Shown here one piece after another: positions 27,101-35,224 of a stretch of DNA of 64,000 nt (positions are counted from its first letter, which is position 1; each line of letters starts with the position of its first letter). The DNA is from an uncultured Pelagibacteraceae bacterium (GTDB lineage Bacteria > Pseudomonadota > Alphaproteobacteria > Pelagibacterales > Pelagibacteraceae). The notes beneath the pieces were generated by a model. That model did no database searches. It had not been told where the DNA came from and was given only the letters and a program-made list of their open reading frames with translations. Location: the NCBI GenBank assembly GCA_902515355.1, contig CABXUA010000001.1:40048-104047 (forward strand). Direction: 5' to 3'. The position numbers were made by a program, and so were the translations under genes.

Positions 27101-27550
27101 AATTTTTTTTAATTTGTTTTTTTTAAATAATTCACCAAATAAATCAAATTGGTTTCCAGTTAATATAATTAAATCTTGGTTTAAATTAACTAATTCATCA
27201 AAATTACAATGAGGATCATTTTCTTTGTTAGAGTCTAAGTAGCTTTTAGAAGATAATTTTATAAGATTTTTATAACCGAGTTCTGTTTTTGCAAAAATGG
27301 GAATTTTTCCAATTGTTCCCTCTAATAAAAAATTTATCTGGGTTCCAATAATTGGTTGGGTGCCGACTTTACTAATCTTTTCAGAAAATTCCAAAGCTCC
27401 ACATAAATTATAGCTATCGCATATGCCAATTGCTTTTATTTGTTTTTCCTTACAAGTTAAAACTAAATCATCTATTCTTATTGCACCTTCGCAAATAGAA
27501 TATTGAGTATGAATTTTAAAATTATTAAATTTTTGGTTAACTTCGACCAT
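24131..27550 (-). CDS. dnaE: DNA polymerase III subunit alpha
   Basis: DnaE is the replicative polymerase catalytic subunit. The 1139 residues run in order: N-terminal PHP domain (KIHTQYSICEGAI; GICDSYNLCGALEF), the polymerase core with PVGPGRGSGAGSLVAY and the catalytic aspartates in PDFDIDFCEEKRD, THAAGVVIAG, LYRPGPM, EYGFNKSHAAAYALIAYQTAYLK (read as two parts), then the helix-hairpin-helix region and an OB fold (LVAGTIMSIQEKKSSKGTPFA). Length is slightly below E. coli (1160). It overlaps the end of lolD by 14 bp. The lolC-lolD-dnaE order is usual for alphaproteobacteria. Confidence 0.97.
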   Translation of the reverse strand: MVEVNQKFNNFKIHTQYSICEGAIRIDDLVLTCKEKQIKAIGICDSYNLCGALEFSEKISKVGTQPIIGTQINFLLEGTIGKIPIFAKTELGYKNLIKLSSKSYLDSNKENDPHCNFDELVNLNQDLIILTGNQFDLFGELFKKNKLKKIEENIKRLKISLKDRIYIEIQRHEEAGENSYEKFLINLSKKLDIPLIATQEVFYLEKNLSEAHDALICIGEKNFINDSKRKRYNDQHYLKSNDDLKKIFKDIPEALENNYNFPYRFNFKPKKSNPILPSLEIKKNLTVEEELNSQAKNGLNNRLKNFILKKNKIINKEKIIKIYEDRLLHELNIITKMNYSGYFLIVSDYIKWAKNNNIPVGPGRGSGAGSLVAYSLDITDLDPIEFDLIFERFLNPDRISMPDFDIDFCEEKRDLIFQYLKSKYKGGVAHIITFGKLKARMALRDVGRVLGLPYGHVDKICKMIPFDPSRPLSLKESIDREPRFKEEIKNNKKVEKLIELSLKLEGLNRNMATHAAGVVIAGEKLSEQVPLYKDHSSNLFLPSTQFDMHSSENAGLVKFDILGLKTLTVIDKTLKMLAKKNIKVDISKINLKDDNIFKLLSTGETTGLFQLESTGVRESLRQMKPNKFEDIIALVALYRPGPMNNIPIYNDCKNGLKTPDYIHPKLEKILKPTYGIIIYQEQVMQIAQTLAGFTAGEADILRRAMGKKKRAELERQKERFVNGAIKNGIDKELANFIFTKIEPFAEYGFNKSHAAAYALIAYQTAYLKTYHKEDFIAATMSTELTSTDKLREFVEELKRLGVEVIRPSINNCYAEFKAGKNKIYYGLGAIKNVGFEAISNIVTEREKNGKYKSFTDFIRRVDPKNVNKLQLEGLVKAGAFDDIEKNRKKIFSSIPKIILTIKSINDDKKSKQSNLFDLTNESEKDLFDFKAEKPWTKKELLAEEFNSLGFYISDHPLNEYKELFSQLQIKSYKEFLTKDSKEALVAGTIMSIQEKKSSKGTPFAIVKFSDNSSEFELFLFSELLTANRDKLKESGSFILTLQKDKILGESAQQRINIRKILDLSEMIRKPYKNVSIELSHDYDIEELKEVLKETGSTKINFIINDKNKSFAFELEKTRKFDLNTFNNVKNKQYVKKISF

Positions 27551-28226
27551 TAACTCTTTTTATATGACCGTTAGAAATACTCAACTTGTAATCTGCTTTG
27601 TTAGCAAGCTCTCTATTGTGGGTTGCAAACAATACCGCTTTCTTCAATTTTTTAAGTTTAATAAAATATGAGAATATATCTTGTGAAGTTTTAAAATCTA
27701 AATTACCAGTGGGTTCATCAGCTAGTACTAAGTCTGTTTCAGCTATAATTGATCTTGCAATTGCAACTCTTTGTTGTTCCCCTCCGGATAATTCGCTTGG
27801 AAAATGACTTGCTCTCTCCAAAAGATTGACTTGTCTTAAAATATTTTTTGCTTTCCTTAATGAACTTCCATAATTTTCACCTCTAATAATAAGTGGCATC
27901 AAAACATTTTCAATAGTAGTAAAATCGGAAAGTAAATTGTTGTCTTGAAATATTATTGATATTTTTTTTTTCCTTATTTGATCTTTTTCGCTTTCTCCAA
28001 AATTTTTTGAATCTTTTCCTAGAAAAAATATTTTACCAGAAGAAGGCTTGTCTAATAATGAAAGCAAGTGTAAGAATGACGATTTCCCAGATCCTGAAGG
28101 TCCTACAAGTGCTACTAGTTCTCCAGGTTTTATACCTAAACTTACGTCTTGAAAAACTTTAATTTGACCGTTTCTATGATCAAAAGTTTTTTTTAGTTTT
28201 TTTACTTCTATCAAGTACTTATTCAT
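27537..28226 (-). CDS. lolD: Lipoprotein-releasing ABC transporter ATP-binding protein LolD
   Basis: LolD energises release of outer-membrane lipoproteins from the inner membrane. The 229 residues carry Walker A GPSGSGKSS (42-50), the Q-loop FQDNNLLSDFTTIENV, the signature LSGGEQQRVAIARS, Walker B LVLADEPTGNLD and the switch His in ATHNRE. Such MacB/LolD ATPases are similar, but the direct partner (28219-29448) is a LolC/E permease, which settles the call. The ATG overlaps the permease stop by eight bases. Confidence 0.93.
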   Translation of the reverse strand: MNKYLIEVKKLKKTFDHRNGQIKVFQDVSLGIKPGELVALVGPSGSGKSSFLHLLSLLDKPSSGKIFFLGKDSKNFGESEKDQIRKKKISIIFQDNNLLSDFTTIENVLMPLIIRGENYGSSLRKAKNILRQVNLLERASHFPSELSGGEQQRVAIARSIIAETDLVLADEPTGNLDFKTSQDIFSYFIKLKKLKKAVLFATHNRELANKADYKLSISNGHIKRVNGRS

Positions 28227-29448
28227 ATTTTAAAGCCTTAATTGTATCCATTTTTGATACAGCTTTTGCCGGAAAAAAAGATGCAACTGCGGTAACAATA
28301 ATTGAAAAAAGAAATATAATTAAAATTGATATTGGATTTATTTCACTTGGTAATTTGTCTAGATAATAAATATCCTCAGGAAAAATTTCTAAATTAAAAG
28401 TTGATGATATAAAAAACCTGATATCTTCAATATAAAATGAGAAAATAACTCCAAATATTACACCGGCTATTGAAGCTAAAAAACCAATTGTAAAACCCGT
28501 CAAGAAAAAAGACTTTGTTATTGACTGATTGCTTAAACCTAAGGTTTTAAATATAGCAATTTCTTTAGTTTTATTTTTTATCAGTATTGTTAATCCTGAA
28601 ATTATATTAAAGGCAGCTACTATAATTATTAATGTGAGTATTATAAACATTATGTTTCTCTCTAGCTTGAGGGCTGCAAAAAAGGACTTATTTAAATCCG
28701 TCCAAGAATAAACATAATAATTTTCATTAATCATTTCTATTTTTTTTTTATAAAAATCTGCTTTAAGAGGATCATCTAATTTAATTTCCAAGTTCAAATC
28801 TTTCTCTGTTTTATCAAAAAATGATAAAGAATCATTTAAATTTAAAAATACTACGCCTTGATCAAATTCATAAAACCCGCTACTAAAAACTGCTACTATT
28901 TCAAAACTTTCTTGCATTGGTAATCCACCCATAGGTGTGGATATAAAGGCAGATGACATTAGATTAATACTATCTCCAACTACCACTCCTAAATTTATAG
29001 CTAATTGTTTGCCTAAAATAATTTTACCAACTTCAAAGTCTTGAAGATTTCCGTCTATCAAATTATTTTCTATTGATTTTATATTTTCACTCTTTTTGTT
29101 TATTCCTTTTACAAAAACTCCTTTTACTAAATCGTTGTTTACAACGACTGCTTCTCCACCAAAAGTCTCTGTAATTTTAAAGAATTGATATTCTCTTTTT
29201 AATTTGAGTTTAAAAGATTGATCTATATCTGAACTGTAAGGCTTGATTACTATGTGAGGATTAAATCCTATAATTTTATTGGTGAGATCGTTTCTAAAAC
29301 CATTCATCACTGACATTACTATAATTAAAATAGCTACTCCCAGCATTATTCCTAGGAAAGAAAATATAGAAATGACTTTTAAAAATCCCTCTTTTTTTTT
29401 GGGCTTAAGATTTCTTGATGAAATTAATCTTTCAACTTTATTAAACAA
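28219..29448 (-). CDS. lolC: Lipoprotein-releasing ABC transporter permease LolC/LolE
   Basis: This 409-residue permease has the LolC/E layout. There is one N-terminal membrane segment after FNKVERLISSRNLKPKK (about residues 25-48), a large periplasmic domain containing GKQLAINLGVVVGDSINLM, and three C-terminal segments (about 267-290, 313-345, 374-396) with the FtsX-type AIFKTLGLSNQSI coupling helix. A single LolC/E gene with lolD is normal for alphaproteobacteria, where it acts as a homodimer. The best start is TTG at 29448, one base after the proS stop, because homologues begin with the FxxxER segment. Confidence 0.92.
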   Translation of the reverse strand: MFNKVERLISSRNLKPKKKEGFLKVISIFSFLGIMLGVAILIIVMSVMNGFRNDLTNKIIGFNPHIVIKPYSSDIDQSFKLKLKREYQFFKITETFGGEAVVVNNDLVKGVFVKGINKKSENIKSIENNLIDGNLQDFEVGKIILGKQLAINLGVVVGDSINLMSSAFISTPMGGLPMQESFEIVAVFSSGFYEFDQGVVFLNLNDSLSFFDKTEKDLNLEIKLDDPLKADFYKKKIEMINENYYVYSWTDLNKSFFAALKLERNIMFIILTLIIIVAAFNIISGLTILIKNKTKEIAIFKTLGLSNQSITKSFFLTGFTIGFLASIAGVIFGVIFSFYIEDIRFFISSTFNLEIFPEDIYYLDKLPSEINPISILIIFLFSIIVTAVASFFPAKAVSKMDTIKALKYE

Positions 29449-29449
29449 T

Positions 29450-30763
29450 TTAATTCTTAATTTTATCTTTTATTTCTTTAAGACTTAATATTTTCGTCTC
29501 ACCATTAATTTCCTTGAATTCAAATTTATCTCCTTGTGATTTGGATCCAATAATTATTTGGTAGGGAACTCCTATTAGGTCATGTTTTTTAAATTTTGCT
29601 GACATATTCTCATCAACATCATCCAACAATGCGTCAACATTTTGTTGCTTTAAATCTTGGTAAATTTTATTAGCTTTTGCTAAGTTTTCCTTATTATTTT
29701 TACTTATGCTTGGAATGATAACAATATCAAATGGAGAAATTAGCTTCGGCCACTTCATTATATCGTTGTTGTATTTGGCTTCTATTATTGCTCCAACCAA
29801 CCTGGATACCCCAATTCCGTATGAACCCATTTTAACAGAATTTTTGTTTCCATCTTGGGAATCAACAAAACAATTAAGCGGTTTAGAATACTTGTCACTG
29901 AAATAGAATATGTGACCAACCTCAATTCCTTTTGTAATTATTTGATTTGATTTATCAACCAGCTTATCAAATTCTCCTTTGTTAAACTTCTCATCTGTAA
30001 CAGCATAAAAAGAAGTAAATTCTTTTCTCATATTTTCTAGCGAGGTATCATTAAATTGAAATTTATTTAAATTTATTTCAAAAATTTTTTTATCAGTATA
30101 TATTTTGCTTTCTCCAGTTTCTGCCAAAATTACAAATTCATGTGAAAGATCTCCACCTATAGGTCCAGTATCTGCTGCCATTGGAATTGCCTCTAAACCT
30201 AATCTTTTAAATGTTTTTAAATAAGCATAAAACATTTTATTGTATGATTTTTTAGCAGATTCTTCGTCGATATCGAAAGAGTATGCGTCTTTCATAAAAA
30301 ATTCTCTACATCTCATTACACCAAATCTTGGTCGAACTTCATCTCTAAATTTCCATTGAATATGGTAAAGCATTTGAGGTAGAGATTTATAAGACTTAAT
30401 ACTAGAACGAAAAATCTCAGTTATAAGTTCTTCGTTAGTTGGTCCATATAACATCTCTCTGCCTTGGCGATCTTTTATTCTAAGCATCTCTTCTCCATAA
30501 TCATCATATCTTCCACTCTCTTTCCAAATATCTGCAGATTGAATGGTAGGCATTAACATTTCTTGAGCTCCAATGTTATTTTGTTCTTCTCTTACGATTA
30601 ATTCAATTTTTTTCATTATCTTAAAACCTAAGGGCAACCAAGAGTATATCCCTGAAGCTGACTGTCTAATCATTCCAGTTCTTAACATAAGTTGATGAGA
30701 CTTAATTTTGGCATCTGAGGGCAAATCTTTTGTTATTGGTATAAAAAGTTTTGAGAGTAGCAC
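29450..30763 (-). CDS. proS: Proline--tRNA ligase (short alphaproteobacterial type)
   Basis: ProRS charges tRNA-Pro. At 437 residues it is the short form that lacks the editing insertion between motifs 2 and 3 found in the 570-residue E. coli enzyme. Class II motifs are visible: RTGMIRQSASGIYSWLPLG (motif 1 region), YGPTNEELITEIFR, QWKFRDEVRPRFGVMRCREFFMKDAYSF (read in parts, motif 2), KMGSYGIGVSRLVGAI (motif 3), then the anticodon-binding domain. The start is GTG (30763-30761), with AAGGAG 11 bases upstream. It lies between rnj and lolC. Confidence 0.96.
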   Translation of the reverse strand: MLLSKLFIPITKDLPSDAKIKSHQLMLRTGMIRQSASGIYSWLPLGFKIMKKIELIVREEQNNIGAQEMLMPTIQSADIWKESGRYDDYGEEMLRIKDRQGREMLYGPTNEELITEIFRSSIKSYKSLPQMLYHIQWKFRDEVRPRFGVMRCREFFMKDAYSFDIDEESAKKSYNKMFYAYLKTFKRLGLEAIPMAADTGPIGGDLSHEFVILAETGESKIYTDKKIFEINLNKFQFNDTSLENMRKEFTSFYAVTDEKFNKGEFDKLVDKSNQIITKGIEVGHIFYFSDKYSKPLNCFVDSQDGNKNSVKMGSYGIGVSRLVGAIIEAKYNNDIMKWPKLISPFDIVIIPSISKNNKENLAKANKIYQDLKQQNVDALLDDVDENMSAKFKKHDLIGVPYQIIIGSKSQGDKFEFKEINGETKILSLKEIKDKIKN

Positions 30764-30821
30764 TATCCTATAATCTCCTTAAATTTATAAATATAACAAA
30801 TTACCATATATTATTTTTTCT

Positions 30822-32483
30822 CTAAATTCTTGCTATATTGATATTTGTAAAGGGTTTTTTACCTGTTTTAGCTTTTACTATTCTTCTACAATTCTGCTTC
30901 AACATTTCAATTAAGTTTTTTTCTTGGTTTTTATTAGTTAAGGAAAATGTTCTACATATATTAGAAATCTCATCTTCCATATCAAAAATAAAAGTTTCAG
31001 CCACTTCATCTTCTGGAATGCCTCTAAATGAGATTACTGGTTTTTTAATTCTTCCGTTATTAGAAACAATCAATGTTACTTCCAAATATCCATTTAGGGA
31101 TAGATTTTTTCTTTCTTTAACAGATAGAGAATCTTCATTTACTCCTATAGATCCATCTAAATAAATTTTCCCTGTTGGAGCCTTATCAATAATTTGAGGT
31201 TTAATCCCTGGGCTAAGTTGGATTAAATCTCCATTTTCAACTTGCAATGTTTGAGGTATCTGCATTTCTTTAGCAAAATTAATATGTTCCATCATATGTC
31301 TGTGCTCTCCATGAACAGGTATTACACATTTTGGTTTAACCCACTTATACATATCTTTAAGGTCATCTCTGTTTGGATGGCCTGATACATGAACAAATGC
31401 ATTTTCTTCAGTTATTATTTCAATATTTTTTTTTACGATTTCATTATGTAATTGATATAATTTTTTTTCATTGCCTGGAATTATTTTTGAAGAAAAAATG
31501 ATTGTATCACCTGACTCTAGAAATACATCAGGATGAGTACCATTTATTATTCTTTTTGTTGCTCCCATAGGTTCTCCTTGGCTTCCAGTGCACAGATATA
31601 TAATTTTATTTCTTGAAATTTTTTTTGCTTCTTTAGGATCTAGGGGTTGAATTACGTCTTTTAAATAACCACATTGTCTGGCTGCATTATATATTCTATT
31701 CATTGAGCGACCTACTAGTGAAATTTTTCTATTAGTTTTTTTGGCACAATAAAAAATTGACTCCATTCGTGCTACATTAGAAGCAAAGGAAGTTACAGCT
31801 ATTTTTTTAGTTTTTGTCTCTATGATCTTTAATAAGCTCTCTCTCACATCTGATTCAGATCCCGCTCTTCCAGGGCTGAAAACATTAGTCGAGTCACAAA
31901 TCATTGCCATTACATTATTATTACCAATTTCTTTCAATTTTTTTTCATCGATATTTTTTCCAATTAATGGATTTGGATCAATTTTCCAATCGCCAGTATG
32001 AAGAATTAGTCCAGCTGGAGTTTTTATACTAAGCCCATTCGGTTCTAAAATGGAATGAGTTAAAGTTACAAAATCTATTTCGAATGGACCTAAATTTATT
32101 TTTCCGTTTAATTGAACAATTTCTAAATGTTTAGATATATCAATTTTTTTTTCTTTAAATTTTTCTTTAATTAGTGTAGCCGTGAATGGTGTTGCATAAA
32201 TCTTACATTTAAGCTGTGGCCAGATATGAGATACCGAACCAATGTGATCTTCGTGAGCATGTGTCAAAACTATTCCTAGTAGATCATCTTTTTTATCCAA
32301 AATGAATCCAGGATCTGGATAAATCAGGTCTATTCCAGGTATTGAATCATCTGCAAAGGTAACACCCATGTCAACTATTATCCATTTCTGATCTTCTTCC
32401 TTGCCATAAGCATAAAGATTCATGTTGGCACCTATTTCTCCCGAACCTCCGAGAGGACAAAAAATAAATTTTTCTTTAGTCAT
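30822..32483 (-). CDS. rnj: Ribonuclease J
   Basis: RNase J is a beta-CASP metallo-beta-lactamase with 5'-exonuclease and endonuclease activity in RNA turnover. The 553 residues contain the metal motif THAHEDH (74-80), further ligands in HTGDWKID and MICDSTNVF, the beta-CASP insert (SFASNVARMESIF; GRSMNRIYNAARQCGYL) and the end motifs CTGSQGEPMGA and HVSGHPNRDDLKDM with PVHGEHRHM. Alphaproteobacteria have RNase J as well as RNase E. Its ATG overlaps the coaX stop by four bases, in the conserved birA-coaX-rnj-proS order. Confidence 0.96.
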   Translation of the reverse strand: MTKEKFIFCPLGGSGEIGANMNLYAYGKEEDQKWIIVDMGVTFADDSIPGIDLIYPDPGFILDKKDDLLGIVLTHAHEDHIGSVSHIWPQLKCKIYATPFTATLIKEKFKEKKIDISKHLEIVQLNGKINLGPFEIDFVTLTHSILEPNGLSIKTPAGLILHTGDWKIDPNPLIGKNIDEKKLKEIGNNNVMAMICDSTNVFSPGRAGSESDVRESLLKIIETKTKKIAVTSFASNVARMESIFYCAKKTNRKISLVGRSMNRIYNAARQCGYLKDVIQPLDPKEAKKISRNKIIYLCTGSQGEPMGATKRIINGTHPDVFLESGDTIIFSSKIIPGNEKKLYQLHNEIVKKNIEIITEENAFVHVSGHPNRDDLKDMYKWVKPKCVIPVHGEHRHMMEHINFAKEMQIPQTLQVENGDLIQLSPGIKPQIIDKAPTGKIYLDGSIGVNEDSLSVKERKNLSLNGYLEVTLIVSNNGRIKKPVISFRGIPEDEVAETFIFDMEDEISNICRTFSLTNKNQEKNLIEMLKQNCRRIVKAKTGKKPFTNINIARI

Positions 32484-33253
32484 ATTATCAAATGTTTATA
32501 AACTTTAATTATTCCTTTCATAGTAATGTTGTTATTTATTGTAGATTTTTTGTTAATATGTTTTTTAAATAATTTCGAATAACCGCCTGTTAATATTACT
32601 TTATATTTTATTTTACTAGTAGAAGTAATCTTTTTTATTATATTATTTATCAAACCTTTATAACCCCATAAAAAGCCGGCATTGAGCGCTTCTTTAGTAT
32701 TTTTTCCATAACTTTTAGCCTTTGATTTAAGTTTTAGCATTGGTAGAAGAGCTGCTGAATGATTCAAACTAATGATAGATAGTTTTACTCCTGGTGCAAT
32801 GACACCTCCATCATAAATTCCAGGTTTTTTTACTACATCAAATGTTGTTGCTGTGCCAAAATCAATTACTAAACAATTTGTTTTATAGGTATTATAAGAT
32901 CCAATAGCATTTACAATTCGATCTGAGCCAACCTGTTTAAAGCTTTTAACATTTAACTTAATTATTTTATTTATTTTTAATTCTTTAATCTCATAAGACT
33001 TGAGACCTTTCTTTCTTAGATAATATTTAAGGTTTTTATAAATTTGAGGAACAACACTTGAAAATAAAATTTTATTATTTAAATTCTTAACAAGAATTTT
33101 ATTAAAAATAGATTTTATATTTTTATTTTTATAGAGTTTTTTACTATCAATATTAAATGAATTTATAATGTTGAAATTTTTATTTAGTATTGATATTTTT
33201 GTAGAGGTATTTCCTATATCACCAACTAAGTATTTAATATTTTTTTTGGGCAA
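32480..33253 (-). CDS. coaX: Type III pantothenate kinase
   Basis: CoaX phosphorylates pantothenate, the first step of coenzyme A synthesis. It belongs to the ASKHA fold and is not feedback-inhibited by CoA. The 257 residues show the phosphate-1 loop VGDIGNTSTKISI, the QVGSDRIVNAIGSYN segment, the metal/phosphate motif VIDFGTATTFDVV, GGVIAPGVKLSI and the VILTGGYSKLF adenosine motif. The start is TTG at 33253 with AAAAGG a few bases upstream; no in-frame ATG lies before the GDIGNT motif. It lies between birA and rnj. Confidence 0.94.
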   Translation of the reverse strand: MPKKNIKYLVGDIGNTSTKISILNKNFNIINSFNIDSKKLYKNKNIKSIFNKILVKNLNNKILFSSVVPQIYKNLKYYLRKKGLKSYEIKELKINKIIKLNVKSFKQVGSDRIVNAIGSYNTYKTNCLVIDFGTATTFDVVKKPGIYDGGVIAPGVKLSIISLNHSAALLPMLKLKSKAKSYGKNTKEALNAGFLWGYKGLINNIIKKITSTSKIKYKVILTGGYSKLFKKHINKKSTINNNITMKGIIKVYKHLII

Positions 33254-33269
33254 ATTTTACCTTTTATTT

Positions 33270-33809
33270 TTAATATTGATTTTTATTAAAGTTAGAGAAA
33301 GTTTTTTCGTACGCTAGTTTTATTTTCATTAGAATTTCTTCATTTTTAAAATTACGATTAGAGCATTCTAAAAGTGAAATAGATTTAAATTTTTTATTTT
33401 TTGGGGATGTTATTGTATTAATGCCTATTCCAATAATTAAAAATTTCTTTTTTTTATACTCAATTACTTCTTGTAATATTCCACATATTTTTCTTCTCAT
33501 TATTAACAAGTCATTTGGCCATTTAATAGTTATATGTCGCACAGAATATTCGGAAAGCACTTTTTTTACAATGCGGGGGTTTAAAATTGAAAATTTATTA
33601 GCTTTTAACTTAATTGATTTTATTTCAAAAAATAAAGATAAAAACAAATTTCCTTTTTTCGATATCCAGCTTTTGCCCATGGTACCTTTGCCTTTTTTTT
33701 GTATATTAGTGGTAATTATACCGGGCGTTATCTTGTTTTTTCTTATAAGTTTGATGGCTTCGTCGTTAGTGCTATTTACACTATTAAATTTTATTAACTT
33801 AAGTTTCAT
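33270..33809 (-). CDS. birA: Biotin--[acetyl-CoA-carboxylase] ligase (minimal BirA)
   Basis: BirA attaches biotin to the carboxylase carrier protein. From ATG 33809 it has 179 residues, only the catalytic domain: SVNSTNDEAIKLI (substrate Ser-Thr-Asn), the biotinyl-AMP loop KKGKGTMGKSWIS in place of the usual GRGRRGR, and TIKWPNDLLIMRRKICGILQE with IIGIGIN. It lacks the N-terminal DNA-binding helix-turn-helix of E. coli BirA, so it cannot be a repressor, and the C-terminal SH3-like domain is short or absent. A longer reading to 33884 would run into nuoN; the chosen ATG forms TAATG with the nuoN stop. Confidence 0.9.
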   Translation of the reverse strand: MKLKLIKFNSVNSTNDEAIKLIRKNKITPGIITTNIQKKGKGTMGKSWISKKGNLFLSLFFEIKSIKLKANKFSILNPRIVKKVLSEYSVRHITIKWPNDLLIMRRKICGILQEVIEYKKKKFLIIGIGINTITSPKNKKFKSISLLECSNRNFKNEEILMKIKLAYEKTFSNFNKNQY

Positions 33810-35224
33810 TAAGAAGTGAATACCAAACTTACTATATTGTTTAAAGTTGAAGGATATAAAAAGAAAGTTGCTAATAGTATACAACTTAAAAATATTGTTC
33901 CAGTAATGCTGAAATTTCTAATTCTGTCAAAGGAGCCTGCAAATTCATCAAAATATATAATCTTTATTATTCTTAAATAATAAAAAGCTGATATTACAGT
34001 AGTTAATAATCCTACAATAGCTAAAAAATACATACCGTTTTCAATAACGGTCATAAATACATAAAATTTCGCAAAAAAACCTCCTAGAGGAGGTATTCCT
34101 GCTAATGAAAATAAGATAATTAAAAATGAAATAGCTACCAAAGGATGTTTTTTGGATATTCCAGATAAATCATAAATTTTTTCTGTATATTTCCCATTCT
34201 TTTTCATTAAAAAAATACAAGCAAACATTCCTATGCTCATTACAATATAAATTGTTATGTAAACAATTGAACTCATATAACCTGAGTCTGTTCCCGTAGC
34301 TACTCCAGCGAGAGCATAACCTATGTGACCTATGGAGCTATATGCCATTAATCTTTTTATATTATTTTGCCCTATTGCAGCCACGGCTCCTAATATCATT
34401 GAAGCAATTGAGATAAAAATGATTATAGTTTGCCACTCAACGAGTATGTTCTCAAATGGAGTTTGCATAAATCTTATCAATACAGCCAATCCGGCAACTT
34501 TTGGAGCTGCAGAAAAAAAGTTTGTTATTGAGGTTGGGGATCCTTCATATACATCAGGTGTCCACATATGAAAAGGCACTGCAGAAACTTTAAAGGCTAA
34601 GCCTACAAGTATAAATACCATTGCAAATATTGAGCCAACACTACTTGTATTTAATGAATTACTTATAATATCAAAATTAGTAGAGCCAGTAAAACCATAG
34701 AGCAAAGAACAGCCATAGAGAAGTAGTCCAGAGGATAAAGCGCTTAATACAAAATACTTAACTCCAGACTCTGTAGACCTAGTATTATCTCTGTCTATTG
34801 CAGCCAAAACATAAAGTGATAATGACTGAAGTTCTAGTCCTAGATAAAAAAGGATTAAATCATTCGAACTAACCATAAAAAACATACCTAAAATGGATAA
34901 AAGTATTATTATTGGGTATTCAAATTTGGCTATATTGTTGTCTTTAATAAATACTTGGGATGATAGCAGAATGAATATGGTCGAAATAATGATTAAAATT
35001 TTTATAAATTTTGCATACCCATCTCTAATAAAGCTATCTGTAAATATTTTCACTGAAGTACTCTCGGTATTTAAAATTATTACAATTAAAATTACTAATG
35101 CTATAAGAGATAAGTTAGTGACTAGGTTATAGCTTTTCTTAAAAAAAACTCCTACCATTAAAATTAAAAAAATTGAAATTGATAAAAAAATTTCAGGTAA
35201 TAAGATGTTTAAATTGTAAGTCAT
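33809..35224 (-). CDS. nuoN: NADH-quinone oxidoreductase subunit N
   Basis: NuoN is one of the three antiporter-like proton-pumping membrane subunits of complex I. The 471 residues are almost entirely transmembrane (about 14 helices). They have the typical FYLGLELQSLSLYVLAA, FKVSAVPFHMWTPDVYEGSP, the conserved Lys in AIGQNNIKRLMAYSSIGHIGY (read in parts) and LIILFSLAGIPPLGGFFAKF. The four-base ATGA overlap with nuoM and the one-base overlap with birA mark tight coupling at the end of the nuo operon. Confidence 0.97.
   Translation of the reverse strand: MTYNLNILLPEIFLSISIFLILMVGVFFKKSYNLVTNLSLIALVILIVIILNTESTSVKIFTDSFIRDGYAKFIKILIIISTIFILLSSQVFIKDNNIAKFEYPIIILLSILGMFFMVSSNDLILFYLGLELQSLSLYVLAAIDRDNTRSTESGVKYFVLSALSSGLLLYGCSLLYGFTGSTNFDIISNSLNTSSVGSIFAMVFILVGLAFKVSAVPFHMWTPDVYEGSPTSITNFFSAAPKVAGLAVLIRFMQTPFENILVEWQTIIIFISIASMILGAVAAIGQNNIKRLMAYSSIGHIGYALAGVATGTDSGYMSSIVYITIYIVMSIGMFACIFLMKKNGKYTEKIYDLSGISKKHPLVAISFLIILFSLAGIPPLGGFFAKFYVFMTVIENGMYFLAIVGLLTTVISAFYYLRIIKIIYFDEFAGSFDRIRNFSITGTIFLSCILLATFFLYPSTLNNIVSLVFTS

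Noticed and set aside
33421-33819. 132-residue plus-strand frame opposite birA
   Set aside because: It is the complement of the birA catalytic domain, and its hydrophobic composition follows from the AT-rich opposite strand.
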